Part shown: piece after piece, positions 33,891-43,080 of the stretch | Position numbering within the stretch: the first letter of the stretch is position 1 | How the letters are laid out: every line of letters begins with the position of its first letter | Source of the DNA: Methylocella tundrae | Lineage (GTDB): Bacteria; Pseudomonadota; Alphaproteobacteria; Rhizobiales; Beijerinckiaceae | Direction: 5' to 3' | Length of the DNA stretch: 64,000 nt | Assembly: GCF_901905185.1 (NCBI RefSeq) | Contig: NZ_CABFMQ020000081.1 | Location: forward strand, 1-64,000 | Translations under genes and position numbers: made by a program | Notes under the pieces: model-generated | Database searches by the model: none | What the model was told of the DNA's origin: nothing | The model's input: only the letters and a program-made list of their open reading frames with translations

Positions 33891-36224
33891 TCAGGCCTTC
33901 AGGGTCACCAGACCGCCCATCGCCGGATCCGACATGCTATCGCGTCCGGTCTCGACATGCCCGGCCAGGCGACGCTCGAAGCTCGGGTCCTCCGCGACCG
34001 TGACGACCACGTCGTACCAGCCTTGGAACCGCTCAAGCGACAACTGGGTTTCGGCTTGCCCCTCTGGAGGAAGCACGCGGTGGATCTTCTCGCCCGTGTA
34101 CGCATCAAGCAATGTCACGCTAGCCTTCCGCGCGCCAGCATTCCGGACCGACAGTGAGAACGAGCCGTTGTCGTCGGATCGCCATTCGAATCCGTGTTCG
34201 TGTTCGTGTTCGTGTTCGAAATGGACATCGACCGCAACGGCGCCCAAGGCAACGCTGCCCTTAAAGTAGCGTGTGAACCCGTTCGGGCCGTAGACGGTCA
34301 GGTCGTAAGAGCCAGAGACGGTCCAGGTTCCCGACAGCTGCTTGCCAGCCTCGACCGTGTAGTACCGGACCGGATCGGTGGTTTTGCCAGAGCGCACGTG
34401 GAATACTGCGCCCGCGCTGCCGCTGTTGACAAAACGCAGTTCGACCGTGTTGCTAGAAGCGCGGACCGTGCTGTGGACGTTCAGCTCATAGGGCAAGGCG
34501 CGCGCCGGGCGGACGCCCTTTTCCTGCGGCGGCACGCCGATGATCACATTCTTCGCCGTAGGACTGACGCTCGGCGGATTGACGGCGCCGGACAGCTCTC
34601 CGACTGGAGGCAGGAAGGTCTTGGTGGACGGCAGATCGACCGGCTTGTCGTTCGGGTTCTTGAAGTTGAACGCGGACGTCAGGTCGCCGCAGACGGCGCG
34701 GCGCCACGGCGAGAGGTTGCGCTCATAGACCCCGAAACGCTTCTCGATGAACTGGATCACCGAGGTGTGATCGAAGACCTGCGAGTTCACATAGCCGCCC
34801 TTGCTCCAAGGCGAGATCACGAGGCACGGCACGCGGGTGCCAAGGCCGATCGGGGCGTTCGGCGTCGAGGTCGTGACGATCTCGAGGCGGTAGTCGACCG
34901 TCGACCCGCCGAGTTCGGGCGCAGCGGGGAAAGAGGGCGTCGCCGGCGGCGAGGGCTGAACGAGGTGGTCGAAGCTGCCGTCGGCTTCGTCATAGTTGAC
35001 GATGAAGGCAGTCTTGCTGAACAACTCCGGCTTCGACACCAGGGTCTCGAGCACCTGCGAGATGTACCAGGCGCCATAGTTGACCGGGGCGGAGGAGTGC
35101 TCGGTATATCCGGCCGGCGCGATCAGCCAGGAGACCTGGGGCAGCGTGCCGTTCTTCACGTCGTCCTTGAAATGTTGGAACAGGCTCTCGGCCCAAGTCT
35201 CCCAGGCCGAGGCCGGGGCGCTTGCTGGAGGTTGGGTGGAGGACAGCGCCGTCCCGGTGCAGGCGTTGTCGAACAGCGAAGTTCCGGGGCTCGATGCTGC
35301 ATATTGGGCGAAATAGAGCAGCGCATTGTCGGTGTAGGTGCCGTCGAAATTGCTGGCGGACGAGCCGTCGCCGAAGTCCGGCGCGAAGGGGGCGCCTGCA
35401 ATGTCCTGATAAATCCGCCAGGTCACGCCCGCCTTGTCCAGCACCTCGGGCAACGTCTCCCAGGCCAGATAATTGCCGAGCGGGCTGACGCCGTTGCTGG
35501 TGATCGGGCCCGCGCCATGGCCGTCTGTGCCCTTCGCGCCGAGATAGCTGACGTTTCCGACGCAGCCGGTCCATAGGTAGCAACGATTGGGATTGGTCGG
35601 GCCCATGATCGAGGAATAGTAGTTGTCGAGCACGGTGAAAGCGTCGGCCAGCGCGTAGTGATAGGGAATGTCGGCGCGCGTGAAGTAGGACATCGCCAGC
35701 GGGCCCTTCTGGATCGCCCAGCTGTCGTATTGCCCAGAGTTCCAGGCGAGGTGCGTGCCGCCCCAGCCGTGGTCGGTGCCGCCGATGTAGGTGAAGCCGA
35801 GGCTCGTGAGCCCGGGGCTGATTTTTGAGGGATCAATCCGGAACGGCGGGATCACGGGAACGCCATTCGCCGGGCCGCCCAGATTGCCGTAATTGGCCGG
35901 CACGCTGAAGCCGGCGCTGACGTTGGCCGGGCCCGCCGGCTGCAAGAACACCGAGGCCTTGACGGCGCCGCCCGACTGAAGCGGCAGATTGATCTGGACC
36001 GCGCGCGGATCAGCAAAGCCGCGCACGCCGCGCAGCGTGCCGAAGTGATGGTCGAACGGACGGTTCTCCTGCATCAGGATCACGATATGCTCGATGTCCT
36101 TGATGGTGCCCGTGCGGTTGTTGGCCGGGATTGCAAGCGCCTTCGTGACGCTCGAGCCGAGCGTGCTGGTCATGGCGCCTGTGCCCAGCATTTGCAGGAA
36201 CTTACGGCGATCGGTATTGTTCAT
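33891..36224 (-). CDS. plc: Phosphocholine-type phospholipase C, Tat-exported
   Basis: 777-residue member of the PlcH/PlcN/acid-phosphatase superfamily that cleaves phospholipid head groups outside the cytoplasm. A Tat signal (NNTDRRKFLQMLGTGAM) starts the protein. The catalytic-region motif VILMQENRPFDHHFGTLRGV follows at about residues 50-70. Metal-site segments include NYDEADGSFDHLV and LVISPWSKGGYVNSQVFDHTS. Two C-terminal repeats of DUF756 type (about 580-770) complete the usual architecture. An (EH)4 tract, FEHEHEHEHGFEW, sits between the two C-terminal repeats and is encoded by a tandem 6-bp repeat. Start at 36224; the upstream extension is unlike the family. Inside the tRNA-fMet island, divergent from the sulfotransferase. 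Confidence 0.92.
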   Translation of the reverse strand: MNNTDRRKFLQMLGTGAMTSTLGSSVTKALAIPANNRTGTIKDIEHIVILMQENRPFDHHFGTLRGVRGFADPRAVQINLPLQSGGAVKASVFLQPAGPANVSAGFSVPANYGNLGGPANGVPVIPPFRIDPSKISPGLTSLGFTYIGGTDHGWGGTHLAWNSGQYDSWAIQKGPLAMSYFTRADIPYHYALADAFTVLDNYYSSIMGPTNPNRCYLWTGCVGNVSYLGAKGTDGHGAGPITSNGVSPLGNYLAWETLPEVLDKAGVTWRIYQDIAGAPFAPDFGDGSSASNFDGTYTDNALLYFAQYAASSPGTSLFDNACTGTALSSTQPPASAPASAWETWAESLFQHFKDDVKNGTLPQVSWLIAPAGYTEHSSAPVNYGAWYISQVLETLVSKPELFSKTAFIVNYDEADGSFDHLVQPSPPATPSFPAAPELGGSTVDYRLEIVTTSTPNAPIGLGTRVPCLVISPWSKGGYVNSQVFDHTSVIQFIEKRFGVYERNLSPWRRAVCGDLTSAFNFKNPNDKPVDLPSTKTFLPPVGELSGAVNPPSVSPTAKNVIIGVPPQEKGVRPARALPYELNVHSTVRASSNTVELRFVNSGSAGAVFHVRSGKTTDPVRYYTVEAGKQLSGTWTVSGSYDLTVYGPNGFTRYFKGSVALGAVAVDVHFEHEHEHEHGFEWRSDDNGSFSLSVRNAGARKASVTLLDAYTGEKIHRVLPPEGQAETQLSLERFQGWYDVVVTVAEDPSFERRLAGHVETGRDSMSDPAMGGLVTLKA
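34194..34220. repeat. Tandem hexanucleotide repeat inside plc
   Basis: About four copies of GTGTTC (GAACAC on the coding strand) encode alternating Glu-His. Hexamer units keep the frame, so copy changes would lengthen or shorten the loop without inactivating the enzyme. The His-rich stretch could bind metal. Confidence 0.8.
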
Positions 36225-36364
36225 CGGATGAGGTCCCCCCGTGAGTAACGTTGCATACGTGATGGATAGACTCCGGGCCGACTCGCAGCCTCCCCAATGT
36301 CCAACCACCGCGGCCTGCATAGAAACTGGTCATTGCTGGCTGATGAAGCTAAAGCAAAAGAACT

Positions 36365-38380
36365 GTGACTGAGCTTTATCACCGCGAATCCGAGGCGGAC
36401 GCCGCCGCCAGCGAGTTGCGCCGCATCGAGGAACTCACGCGAGGGCGTCGGCACGCCGAGGCGCTGGCGGCGGCCAGCGCGCTGCTGCGGCGCGCGCCAT
36501 CGCAACGGGCCGCGCTGTACTGGGCCGCGCTGAACCAGCGGCTGCTCGGTCAGGCGAAGGATGCACTCGCGACGCTGGACGCGCTTGAGCGGGCGCATCC
36601 GAACTACAGCCTCCTTTTTCAAGAGCGCGGCCATTGCCTCGCGGCGCTGGACGACCCCTCGCGCGCCATCGCGTCATTCGAACGCGCGGTCGCGCTGAAT
36701 CCGGCCCTGACGCCGAGCTGGGGGATGCTTGAGCGACTGCTGAGCGCGGCCGGCGAGCCGCAGAGGGCGAGCGTCGCGGCGCAGCGCCTGGCGAAGCTGC
36801 AGGAGCTGCCGCCCGCGATCGTCGAGGCGGGCGCCCGGTTCTGCGACGGCGAGCTTGCCGCGGCGGAAAATCTTCTGACAAGTCACATCGCCAGAGAGGG
36901 AAGGCATGTCGAGGCGCTGCGCCTGCTCGGGCGGATCGCGCAACGACGCGGCGCGACGGATCGGGCCGAGGAGCTTTTTCGCGAGGTGGTCGACGCAGCG
37001 CCGGGTTACGCCGACGCGCGTCTCGATTACGTCCGCATTCTAATAGAGCGCCAGAAATATCAGGCGGCGCTGGAGCAGGCCGAGCACCGGCTGCGAACCG
37101 AGCCCTCCGACCCTGAGGCCCGATTTCTTCGCGCCACCATACTCGCGGGCCTCGGACGCCACGACGAGGCGATCTCAATCTTCAGCGAGCTGCTCTCGCA
37201 GACGCCGCAGCGCAATCACCTGCGGATCGTGCTGGGCCACTCGCTGAAAGCGCTCGGCCGGGCAGAGGAGGCCGTGCGCGCCTATAAGGATGCGACCGGC
37301 GTCGAGGCCGATATCGGCGACGCCTATTGGAGCCTCGCCAACCTAAAAACCTATCGGTTCAGCGACGACGAGGTCGCTCGCATGCGGGGCCTTGAGGCGC
37401 TATCTCGCCCCGGACTGCCGGATCGCGCGCACCTTTGCTTCGCGCTCGGAAAGGCGCTGGAAGATCGGGGCGACTACGGCGGGTCTTGGGCATTTTACGA
37501 CCGCGGCAATTCGCTTGTGCGGGCGAAGAGCAGCTACCGTCCCGAGGCGATAGAGGGCGCCGCCCGCCGCCTGCTCGAGGTGTGCAGCGAGGAATTCTTC
37601 GCCGCCCGCACCGGCGCCGGCGCAGCTGCTCGCGACCCGATCTTCATCGTCGGGCTGCCGCGCTCGGGCTCGACGCTGCTCGAGCAGATCCTGGCCTCGC
37701 ACCCGGACGTCGATGGCACGCAGGAATTGCACGACATCCCTCGCATCATTTCGGAATTCCAAGGACAGGGATCAAACGGCGGCGGTGCGCGCTACCCGGA
37801 CCTGCTGCCGGGCCTGGACCCGCTCCTATTCGAGCGCCTCGGGCGGCGCTACCTGGACGAGACTCGTGTCTATCGGCGGGGGCGGCCGCGTTTCATCGAC
37901 AAGATGCCGAACAATTTCCGGCATATCGGCCTCATCCACCTGATGCTGCCGAATGCAACGATCATCGACATCCGGCGCGAGCCGATGGCCTGCTGCGTCA
38001 GCAACCTAAAGCAGCTCTATGCGAGAGGGCAGGAGTTCTGCTACGGAATCGAGGAGATCGCACGGTATTACCGGACGTATCTGGAGCTGATGCGTCACTG
38101 GGATCGTGTCCTGCCGGGACGGGTGCTTCGGGTCAGCTACGAGGACCTGGTCGAGGACCTCGGCGCCAGCGTGCGCCGGATTCTTGCCCATTGCGGACTC
38201 GAATACGACCCGGCATGTCTGGCGTTTCACCGCAGCCGGCGCGCGATAAACACCCCCAGCTCGGAACAGGTGCGCCAGCCGCTCTTCCGTGAAGGAATCT
38301 CCCAGTGGCGGAACTACGATCCCTGGCTCGATCCGTTGAGGAAGGCGCTGGGCGACGCAATCGGTCGGCACCGCGATTAA
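36365..38380 (+). CDS. TPR-repeat sulfotransferase
   Basis: 671-residue two-part protein. Residues 1-370 are TPR-like helical repeats (for example AIASFERAVALNPALTPSWG, AEELFREVVDAAPGYADARL, AEEAVRAYKDATGVE). Residues about 415-660 form a PAPS-dependent sulfotransferase with the 5'-phosphosulfate loop IFIVGLPRSGSTLLEQILASHP and the 3'-phosphate-binding region IIDIRREPMACCVSNLKQ. Such proteins probably sulfate proteins or glycans; the acceptor is unknown. GTG start at 36365, no signal peptide. It lies in the tRNA-fMet island, divergent from plc over a 140-bp gap. Confidence 0.92.
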   Translation: MTELYHRESEADAAASELRRIEELTRGRRHAEALAAASALLRRAPSQRAALYWAALNQRLLGQAKDALATLDALERAHPNYSLLFQERGHCLAALDDPSRAIASFERAVALNPALTPSWGMLERLLSAAGEPQRASVAAQRLAKLQELPPAIVEAGARFCDGELAAAENLLTSHIAREGRHVEALRLLGRIAQRRGATDRAEELFREVVDAAPGYADARLDYVRILIERQKYQAALEQAEHRLRTEPSDPEARFLRATILAGLGRHDEAISIFSELLSQTPQRNHLRIVLGHSLKALGRAEEAVRAYKDATGVEADIGDAYWSLANLKTYRFSDDEVARMRGLEALSRPGLPDRAHLCFALGKALEDRGDYGGSWAFYDRGNSLVRAKSSYRPEAIEGAARRLLEVCSEEFFAARTGAGAAARDPIFIVGLPRSGSTLLEQILASHPDVDGTQELHDIPRIISEFQGQGSNGGGARYPDLLPGLDPLLFERLGRRYLDETRVYRRGRPRFIDKMPNNFRHIGLIHLMLPNATIIDIRREPMACCVSNLKQLYARGQEFCYGIEEIARYYRTYLELMRHWDRVLPGRVLRVSYEDLVEDLGASVRRILAHCGLEYDPACLAFHRSRRAINTPSSEQVRQPLFREGISQWRNYDPWLDPLRKALGDAIGRHRD

Positions 38381-38530
38381 CGCAGCGGTGGCACCGGTTA
38401 TCAGGTCGCCTCATTTCGCGAGACTTTTGTTGTTGAAAACTCAACTACCTAGGACAATTCCAGTGTGACTTCAATAGCTTGGGGACGCCAGGGCACAAAC
38501 ACCAACGCCGATGACACAAAGACCCTCATA

Positions 38531-38578
38531 CTCATAACCTGAAAGCCGCAGGTTCAAATCCTGCCCCCCCGCAACCAA
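38531..38578 (+). repeat. 3' fragment of tRNA-fMet (right island boundary)
   Basis: Starts at the anticodon loop (CTCATAACCTGAA) and runs through the T-arm and CCA of the initiator tRNA at 32646-32722. Differences are one G-to-A change and seven C residues in place of five. It lacks the 5' half and cannot be a functional tRNA. It is best read as the attachment-site copy left by integration. Confidence 0.9.
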
Positions 38579-38676
38579 TCCTTCTTGCAGCACCAGTTGA
38601 TCGAAGCGCCGGGAGCGACCGTCGCTGGCCGCTCGCACTGAATGTTATGCCGCCTTCGCCGGAGCGGGCGACGTGT

Positions 38677-39732
38677 TCATTCCGCCGCCAAAGCATCCCC
38701 GCCGCCCGGCCGCGCATAGGGCGCCCTGTCGTTCTGTGGATGCGCCGCCGTCTCCCCTGGCGTCAAACGCCGCGCATAACGCTGGGCAAGAATCGCACAG
38801 GCGAAGAGTTGGACCTGATGGAACAGCATCAAAGGCAACACGAGAAGGCCGAGCGCCTGGCCGGGAAACAGGATGTTCGCCATCGGAATGCCGCTCGCCA
38901 TGCTCTTTTTTGAGCCGCAGAAAACAATGGCGATCTCGTCCTCTTTCGAAAAACCAAGGCGGCGGCTGGCGAGGGTCGTGATCAGCAGCACTGCGAAAAG
39001 AATCAAAAGATCGAGCGCCAGAACGAGCGCGAGGCTCTGCCAGCTCAGCTGCGACCAGACTCCCGCCACCATGCCTTCGCTAAAGGCGGCATAGACGATC
39101 AACAGGATTGACCCGCGATCGACGACAGACGTTAGGCTCTTGTGCGCGCTCAGCCATCGGCCGATCCAGGGGCGCAGAAACTGTCCCGCCGCGAACGGCA
39201 GAAGGAGTTGCAATGCGACGTCTTCCAGCGCCGCAAGGCTGAAGCCCGGACCGTGCGAACTCAAAAGGAAAGCGACGAGAGCCGGCGTCATAACGATGCC
39301 GAAGAGATTGGAGGCGGAAGCACTGCACAGCGCCGCCGGCACATTGCCCCGCGCGATTGACGTAAAGGCGATCGACGACTGGATCGTCGACGGGAGGACG
39401 CAGACATACATGAGCCCGATCGCGAGATCGGCCGGCAGCCACGGACGCGCCACCGCTACGACCGCCAGTCCGATCAGCGGGAAAAGGATGAAGGTTGAGC
39501 TGAAAACCAGCGACTGCAGCCGCCAGTGCGTGAGGCCCTCCGCCACCGCCTCCGGCGACAGTCGCGCGCCGTAAAGAAAGAACAGCAGCGCGACGACGCC
39601 GTAAACCGCATAATGCATCGCCTCCGCGCCGATGCCGCGCGCCGGGATCGCCGCTGCGAGCGCCACCGTTCCGATCAACATGAGCAGATAGGGATCAATC
39701 CCAAAACGAGACAGAATTTTGCGGCCGATCAT
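38677..39732 (-). CDS. SBF-like transporter (bile acid:sodium symporter superfamily)
   Basis: 351-residue membrane protein with about nine to ten helices, of the SBF-like branch (YfeH/RCH1-like). Characteristic parts are LLFFLYGARLSPEAV, VCVLPSTIQSSIAFTSIARGN with ASNLFGIVMTP, and FCGSKKSMASGIPMANILF. Substrate not known for this branch; RCH1-type homologues affect calcium or other ion handling. Divergent from the LysR gene with a 114-bp AT-rich spacer that contains an inverted repeat, suggesting LysR control. Confidence 0.88.
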   Translation of the reverse strand: MIGRKILSRFGIDPYLLMLIGTVALAAAIPARGIGAEAMHYAVYGVVALLFFLYGARLSPEAVAEGLTHWRLQSLVFSSTFILFPLIGLAVVAVARPWLPADLAIGLMYVCVLPSTIQSSIAFTSIARGNVPAALCSASASNLFGIVMTPALVAFLLSSHGPGFSLAALEDVALQLLLPFAAGQFLRPWIGRWLSAHKSLTSVVDRGSILLIVYAAFSEGMVAGVWSQLSWQSLALVLALDLLILFAVLLITTLASRRLGFSKEDEIAIVFCGSKKSMASGIPMANILFPGQALGLLVLPLMLFHQVQLFACAILAQRYARRLTPGETAAHPQNDRAPYARPGGGDALAAE

Positions 39733-39784
39733 CTCGAAACCCTGGCTAAACCCATCATTTTATCTAGCACGGCCTTCGTTATGA

Positions 39785-39822
39785 CGATATATGATAAATT
39801 AAATAATAGTATTTCAATATCG
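39785..39822. promoter_or_regulatory. Inverted repeat in the SBF/LysR divergent spacer
   Basis: CGATAT and ATATCG are separated by 26 bases of nearly pure A/T in the 114-bp spacer between the divergent transporter and LysR genes. LysR regulators commonly bind such interrupted AT-rich dyads between themselves and their target. Plausible site for the adjacent LysR protein. Confidence 0.5.
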
Positions 39823-39846
39823 CAATAACCGGCCTCAGAAATCAGC

Positions 39847-40716
39847 ATGCGTGACCTGATTGATCCCGTTCTTCTGCGCAGCCTCGTCGCCGTTGCCGAG
39901 ACCAAGAGCTTCACTTTGGCGGCTCAGCAGTTGGGCGTCAGTCAATCGACTGTCAGCCAACATATATCGCGGCTCGAGCAGAGAACAGACCGCCGCCTGC
40001 TGTCGCGGGATACGCATTCTGTCGCGCTCACGCCAGACGGAGATGCGGTCCTGCCTTTTGCGCGGCAGGCGCTGGAGGCGAATGCGCGCATCGAGGCAGT
40101 TCTGACCGGCTCCATTCTCCGCGGGCATATCCGCTTCGGCGCCTCCGAGGATTTCGTCTTTTCCGCCCTGCCCGACGTGCTCGCGGAATTCACAAAAAAG
40201 CATAACGCGGTCGATCTTGAACTCACGGTCGGCCTCAGCGGCATCCTTTATGAACGCTATGACGCGGGCGATCTCGATCTCATCTTCGTCAAGCGGCGGC
40301 GAGGCGACGAGCGCGGCCGCTCAGCCTGGCGCGAGGATCTTGCCTGGATCGGCCGCCCCGGGCTTCATCTGGCCGCAGATGCGCCGCTGCCGCTCATTCT
40401 TTTTCCGCCGCCGAGCATCACCCGCGCGAGAGCTCTCGAGGCTCTCGAAATTGCCAAACAATCCTGGCGCGTCGTCTGCACCAGCGATAGCCTCAGCGGG
40501 ATCAGGGCCGCGGCGCTCGCAGGGCTCGGCGTCGCCGCACACTCCACACGGCTGATACCGCAGGGGCTTGGTCCGCTCAGCGCGTCCCGTCATCTGCCGC
40601 CCCTCGGACAAATCGAATTCGTCGTCGTCGGAGGCGGCGCCGGGAACGACGCCGCCAATGCGCTGGTGGCGGCGATCCTCTCGAACGCCGGCCGTATCCG
40701 GATAGCTGCGAGCTAG
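39847..40716 (+). CDS. LysR-family transcriptional regulator
   Basis: 289 residues: N-terminal winged HTH (LLRSLVAVAETKSFTLAAQQ then LGVSQSTVSQHISRLEQ) and a substrate-binding domain from about residue 90 (GHIRFGASEDFVFSALPDVL, DLDLIFVKRR). It is a closer match to the LrhA/HexA-like branch than to CysB types, judged by the HTH sequence only. It probably controls the divergent SBF transporter. Its stop overlaps the end of the convergent DUF1236 gene by 4 bp. Confidence 0.92.
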   Translation: MRDLIDPVLLRSLVAVAETKSFTLAAQQLGVSQSTVSQHISRLEQRTDRRLLSRDTHSVALTPDGDAVLPFARQALEANARIEAVLTGSILRGHIRFGASEDFVFSALPDVLAEFTKKHNAVDLELTVGLSGILYERYDAGDLDLIFVKRRRGDERGRSAWREDLAWIGRPGLHLAADAPLPLILFPPPSITRARALEALEIAKQSWRVVCTSDSLSGIRAAALAGLGVAAHSTRLIPQGLGPLSASRHLPPLGQIEFVVVGGGAGNDAANALVAAILSNAGRIRIAAS

Positions 40717-41129
40717 TCGATCACCTCGACGACACGGCGCGTCCGCGGGTCGACCAGAACCGGCCGGCCATTGACGACTGTGTACCGGTATCCTCTTACG
40801 TGATACTCAGCCGGGACACCGTAATAGGTGACGCCCTCCTCTGGAAGAACGGCGCCGACGCGCACATCGTCGTCGTAGCGATACGATGGCACACGCTCAT
40901 GCTCCACATAGGTGCGGAAGCGCGGCCGATCGTCGACGCCCAGAATGCCGCCAACGACGCCCGTCGCCGCGCCAACAGCGCCGCCAACGACGGCCCCGAC
41001 CGGACCTGCGGCGTCGCCGCCCTGCTCAGCTCCATGTTCGGCGCCCCGGACGAGCCCTTGCGCCTGGGCCGCTCCCGTGGAGAGCGTTGCCGCCGCGAAG
41101 GCGCAAATAATCAGTTTATGAGATGACAT
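40713..41129 (-). CDS. DUF1236-type exported protein
   Basis: 138 residues with a signal peptide (cleavage near GAAQAQ). A Gly/Ala-rich stretch follows, PVGAVVGGAVGAATGVVGGI, like a glycine-zipper segment. The C-terminal DUF1236-like domain contains PEEGVTYYGVPAEY and YRYTVVNGRPVLVDPRTRRVVEVI. Predicted periplasmic or outer-membrane associated; function unknown. Confidence 0.82.
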   Translation of the reverse strand: MSSHKLIICAFAAATLSTGAAQAQGLVRGAEHGAEQGGDAAGPVGAVVGGAVGAATGVVGGILGVDDRPRFRTYVEHERVPSYRYDDDVRVGAVLPEEGVTYYGVPAEYHVRGYRYTVVNGRPVLVDPRTRRVVEVID

Positions 41130-41165
41130 TGGGACCTCTTATCATAAAAATAAATCTGCGTTCGT

Positions 41166-41411
41166 TCAGCAATTCGATTTGGTCTTCGAGACGCTGTCAC
41201 CGTTTTCGTCACTCTTCGTGACAGTTTTGCTCGAACATCCGGCGTCGCCGCGGGTGTATACCCGATCGTTGGCGTCGTCATCCGCGCTACGATGCTGAAT
41301 TATCGTCCTGTCCGCGTCTGGACCGTCTTTTTGAATAACTGTCGTGTCCTGCGCAAAAGCTGCGCCTAAGACAAATACAACGGCGCCTATACCGACGAAT
41401 AATGGCTTCAT
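41166..41411 (-). CDS. Small exported protein, function unknown
   Basis: 81 residues from the ATG at 41411, which has AAGGAG at good spacing. Signal peptide MKPLFVGIGAVVFVLGAAFAQ, then a short Asp/Lys/Ser-rich mature part with two cysteines (GDAGCSSKT and the final residue). A disulfide between them is possible. Similar small envelope proteins are common in Rhizobiales; I know no function. Confidence 0.7.
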   Translation of the reverse strand: MKPLFVGIGAVVFVLGAAFAQDTTVIQKDGPDADRTIIQHRSADDDANDRVYTRGDAGCSSKTVTKSDENGDSVSKTKSNC

Positions 41412-41504
41412 GACTGTAACTCCTTCTGATGGAATCACCGCCGGAACGCACGAGCATCGACCCGGTTCCGTCTCTCGCGGGCGCCGCCGGCGCGATTGCG
41501 CCAG

Positions 41505-42518
41505 TCAGCGCCGCTGTGGAATCGAGGATGTCAGATCCCACTCGGACGGGCTTCCCTCCGGAACCGAGGCGGCTGGGAGCGGCGCGGGCGCTGGCGCGTA
41601 GGCTCTCACCGTTGAGGGACGCGTCATCGGAATTGGAGCCGGCGGCTTCATCGCCGAGGTAAAATACTGATCCGGAATGCGCGCCGTCGGACCCGGCCCC
41701 GGTCCCACCTGCAAAATATCGCTTTGCAAGGCGCGAGCGTCATCTTTCAAGACCTTGTTCTGCGCCGTATCGATCTCTTCGTCGAGATCCGGCGCATCCG
41801 GCAGGCCGTCCGGAGGCAGCGCCGGCGTCGGGTTTGGCCGCAGGAGGGGCTTGCAGATCCGCCGCAGGCCGGTCGACGAATTGCCATGCATGGCGAGATC
41901 GACATGGATGTGATTGTAGTGGAACACATTGGCGCCTGGCCCCAGCACCGTGGTGAAATGCGCGCAGGCGCCCATATGGACATCCTGCAAAAAGGCGCGG
42001 GTCTGATCGTCGCCGCGTGTCCAGTCGCGCACGATCGAAATCTCGCGGCCGTCGGCGAGGCGGAATCCGCCGACGTCGATGGCGTTGCCGAAAGCATGTT
42101 CTGAGATGCGCGCGCCGGGAATGCCGTTCATGCCGCGGCAGCTATAGGCGCCCATGCCGATGATTTCGACCACCCTTTGCCCGAAACGCGCCTCGGCCGT
42201 CGGCTGCACCACATCGCGCAGCCATTCATTCAGCGCCGCGACCATTGGGCAATCGAGCGTATAGGGGGCGTTGAAGCCGACTGCGCCATCCTCGAGGGCC
42301 GTCACCCTTAACGGCCGCGTCAGGCCGCAAATGCCGGGACCGTCGATTTCGCGCGCCGGCTGGACATAGGCCGAGAGCTGGAACGGTCTTTGCGCGAAAC
42401 AGGCGTTTTCCGCCTGCGCGCGCCAAGGCGGGCGTCGCGCCCCAACGTAATTGGAGCAGCCCGCCAGCGTTCCAAAGAGCGCCCCGATGAGGACAAATGG
42501 CAAGATGCGACGCGCCAT
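41505..42518 (-). CDS. Extensin-like domain lipoprotein
   Basis: 337 residues. A lipoprotein signal ends in the lipobox LAGCS. The extensin-like C-terminal domain follows, with ISEHAFGNAIDVGGF and FHYNHIHVDLAMHG, whose His and Asp residues resemble the metal site of M15/LAS peptidases acting on peptidoglycan. The C-terminal 100 residues are Pro/Ala-rich and disordered. Probably a periplasmic cell-wall protein; enzymatic activity is not established for this family. Divergent from arfB. Confidence 0.9.
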   Translation of the reverse strand: MARRILPFVLIGALFGTLAGCSNYVGARRPPWRAQAENACFAQRPFQLSAYVQPAREIDGPGICGLTRPLRVTALEDGAVGFNAPYTLDCPMVAALNEWLRDVVQPTAEARFGQRVVEIIGMGAYSCRGMNGIPGARISEHAFGNAIDVGGFRLADGREISIVRDWTRGDDQTRAFLQDVHMGACAHFTTVLGPGANVFHYNHIHVDLAMHGNSSTGLRRICKPLLRPNPTPALPPDGLPDAPDLDEEIDTAQNKVLKDDARALQSDILQVGPGPGPTARIPDQYFTSAMKPPAPIPMTRPSTVRAYAPAPAPLPAASVPEGSPSEWDLTSSIPQRR

Positions 42519-42612
42519 CGCGTAAAGATGAGCGCGAATCTTTAAGCGGTGCTAAAGCATCGCGGTTAACGGATGCTGAATTGATCGCGGCGCAAGCCTA
42601 AGGAGAGAAGCC

Positions 42613-43035
42613 GTGGCGCGGATCGAAGCAACGCCGCATGTCTCGATCGACGAGGCCGAAATCGGCCTGACCTTCGTGCGGTCGAGCGGCCCCGGCGGAC
42701 AGAATGTCAATAAGGTCGAGACGGCAGCGCAGCTGCGTTTTGACGTCGAGAACTCGCCCTCGCTCGAACCCACCGTCAAGCGCCGCCTGCTGCGGCTTGC
42801 CGGGGCGCGCGCCACGAAGGACGGCGCGATCGTGATCTTTGCGCAAAATTTCCGCTCGCAGGAGCTGAACCGCAAGGACGCCATCGCGCGGCTTGTCGCG
42901 CTGATCGCCGCGGCGGCGGAGAGGCCGAAATTCCGCGTCAAGACGCGTCCCAGTCTTGCGGCGAAAAGACGCCGCGTCGACACGAAGGTGCAGCGCGGCG
43001 AAACCAAAAAGCTGCGGCGCGGGCCTTCCGAATAG
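42613..43035 (+). CDS. arfB: Alternative ribosome-rescue factor B / peptidyl-tRNA hydrolase
   Basis: 140-residue class-I-release-factor-like protein that frees stalled ribosomes by hydrolysing peptidyl-tRNA. It has the catalytic GGQ motif (SSGPGGQNVNKVETAAQL) and a basic tail (KRRRVDTKVQRGETKKLRR) that would enter the mRNA channel. There is no stop-codon-recognition domain, as expected for ArfB/YaeJ. GTG start with AGGAG upstream. Confidence 0.94.
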   Translation: MARIEATPHVSIDEAEIGLTFVRSSGPGGQNVNKVETAAQLRFDVENSPSLEPTVKRRLLRLAGARATKDGAIVIFAQNFRSQELNRKDAIARLVALIAAAAERPKFRVKTRPSLAAKRRRVDTKVQRGETKKLRRGPSE

Positions 43036-43054
43036 AAAGCCCCCGCGCAAAAAG

Positions 43055-43076
43055 AAGGCGCCGCGAAGGGCGCCTT
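43055..43076. terminator. Bidirectional terminator between arfB and DUF2852 gene
   Basis: AAGGCGCC-GCGAAG-GGCGCCTT, a perfect 8-bp stem, lies between two convergent genes, with A-rich sequence on one side and TTAAAT on the other. Confidence 0.75.
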
Positions 43077-43080
43077 AAAT

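Noticed and set aside
34194..34220. Short tandem repeat as a possible CRISPR
   Set aside because: Contiguous 6-bp units inside a gene, no spacers and no cas genes anywhere in the window.
34194..35576. 460-residue plus-strand open frame over plc
   Set aside because: Antisense to the Tat phospholipase, Arg/Gly/Ala-rich, no recognisable motif.
38531..38578. Second initiator tRNA gene
   Set aside because: Only the 3' half is present, without acceptor 5' strand or D-arm, so it cannot fold as a tRNA.
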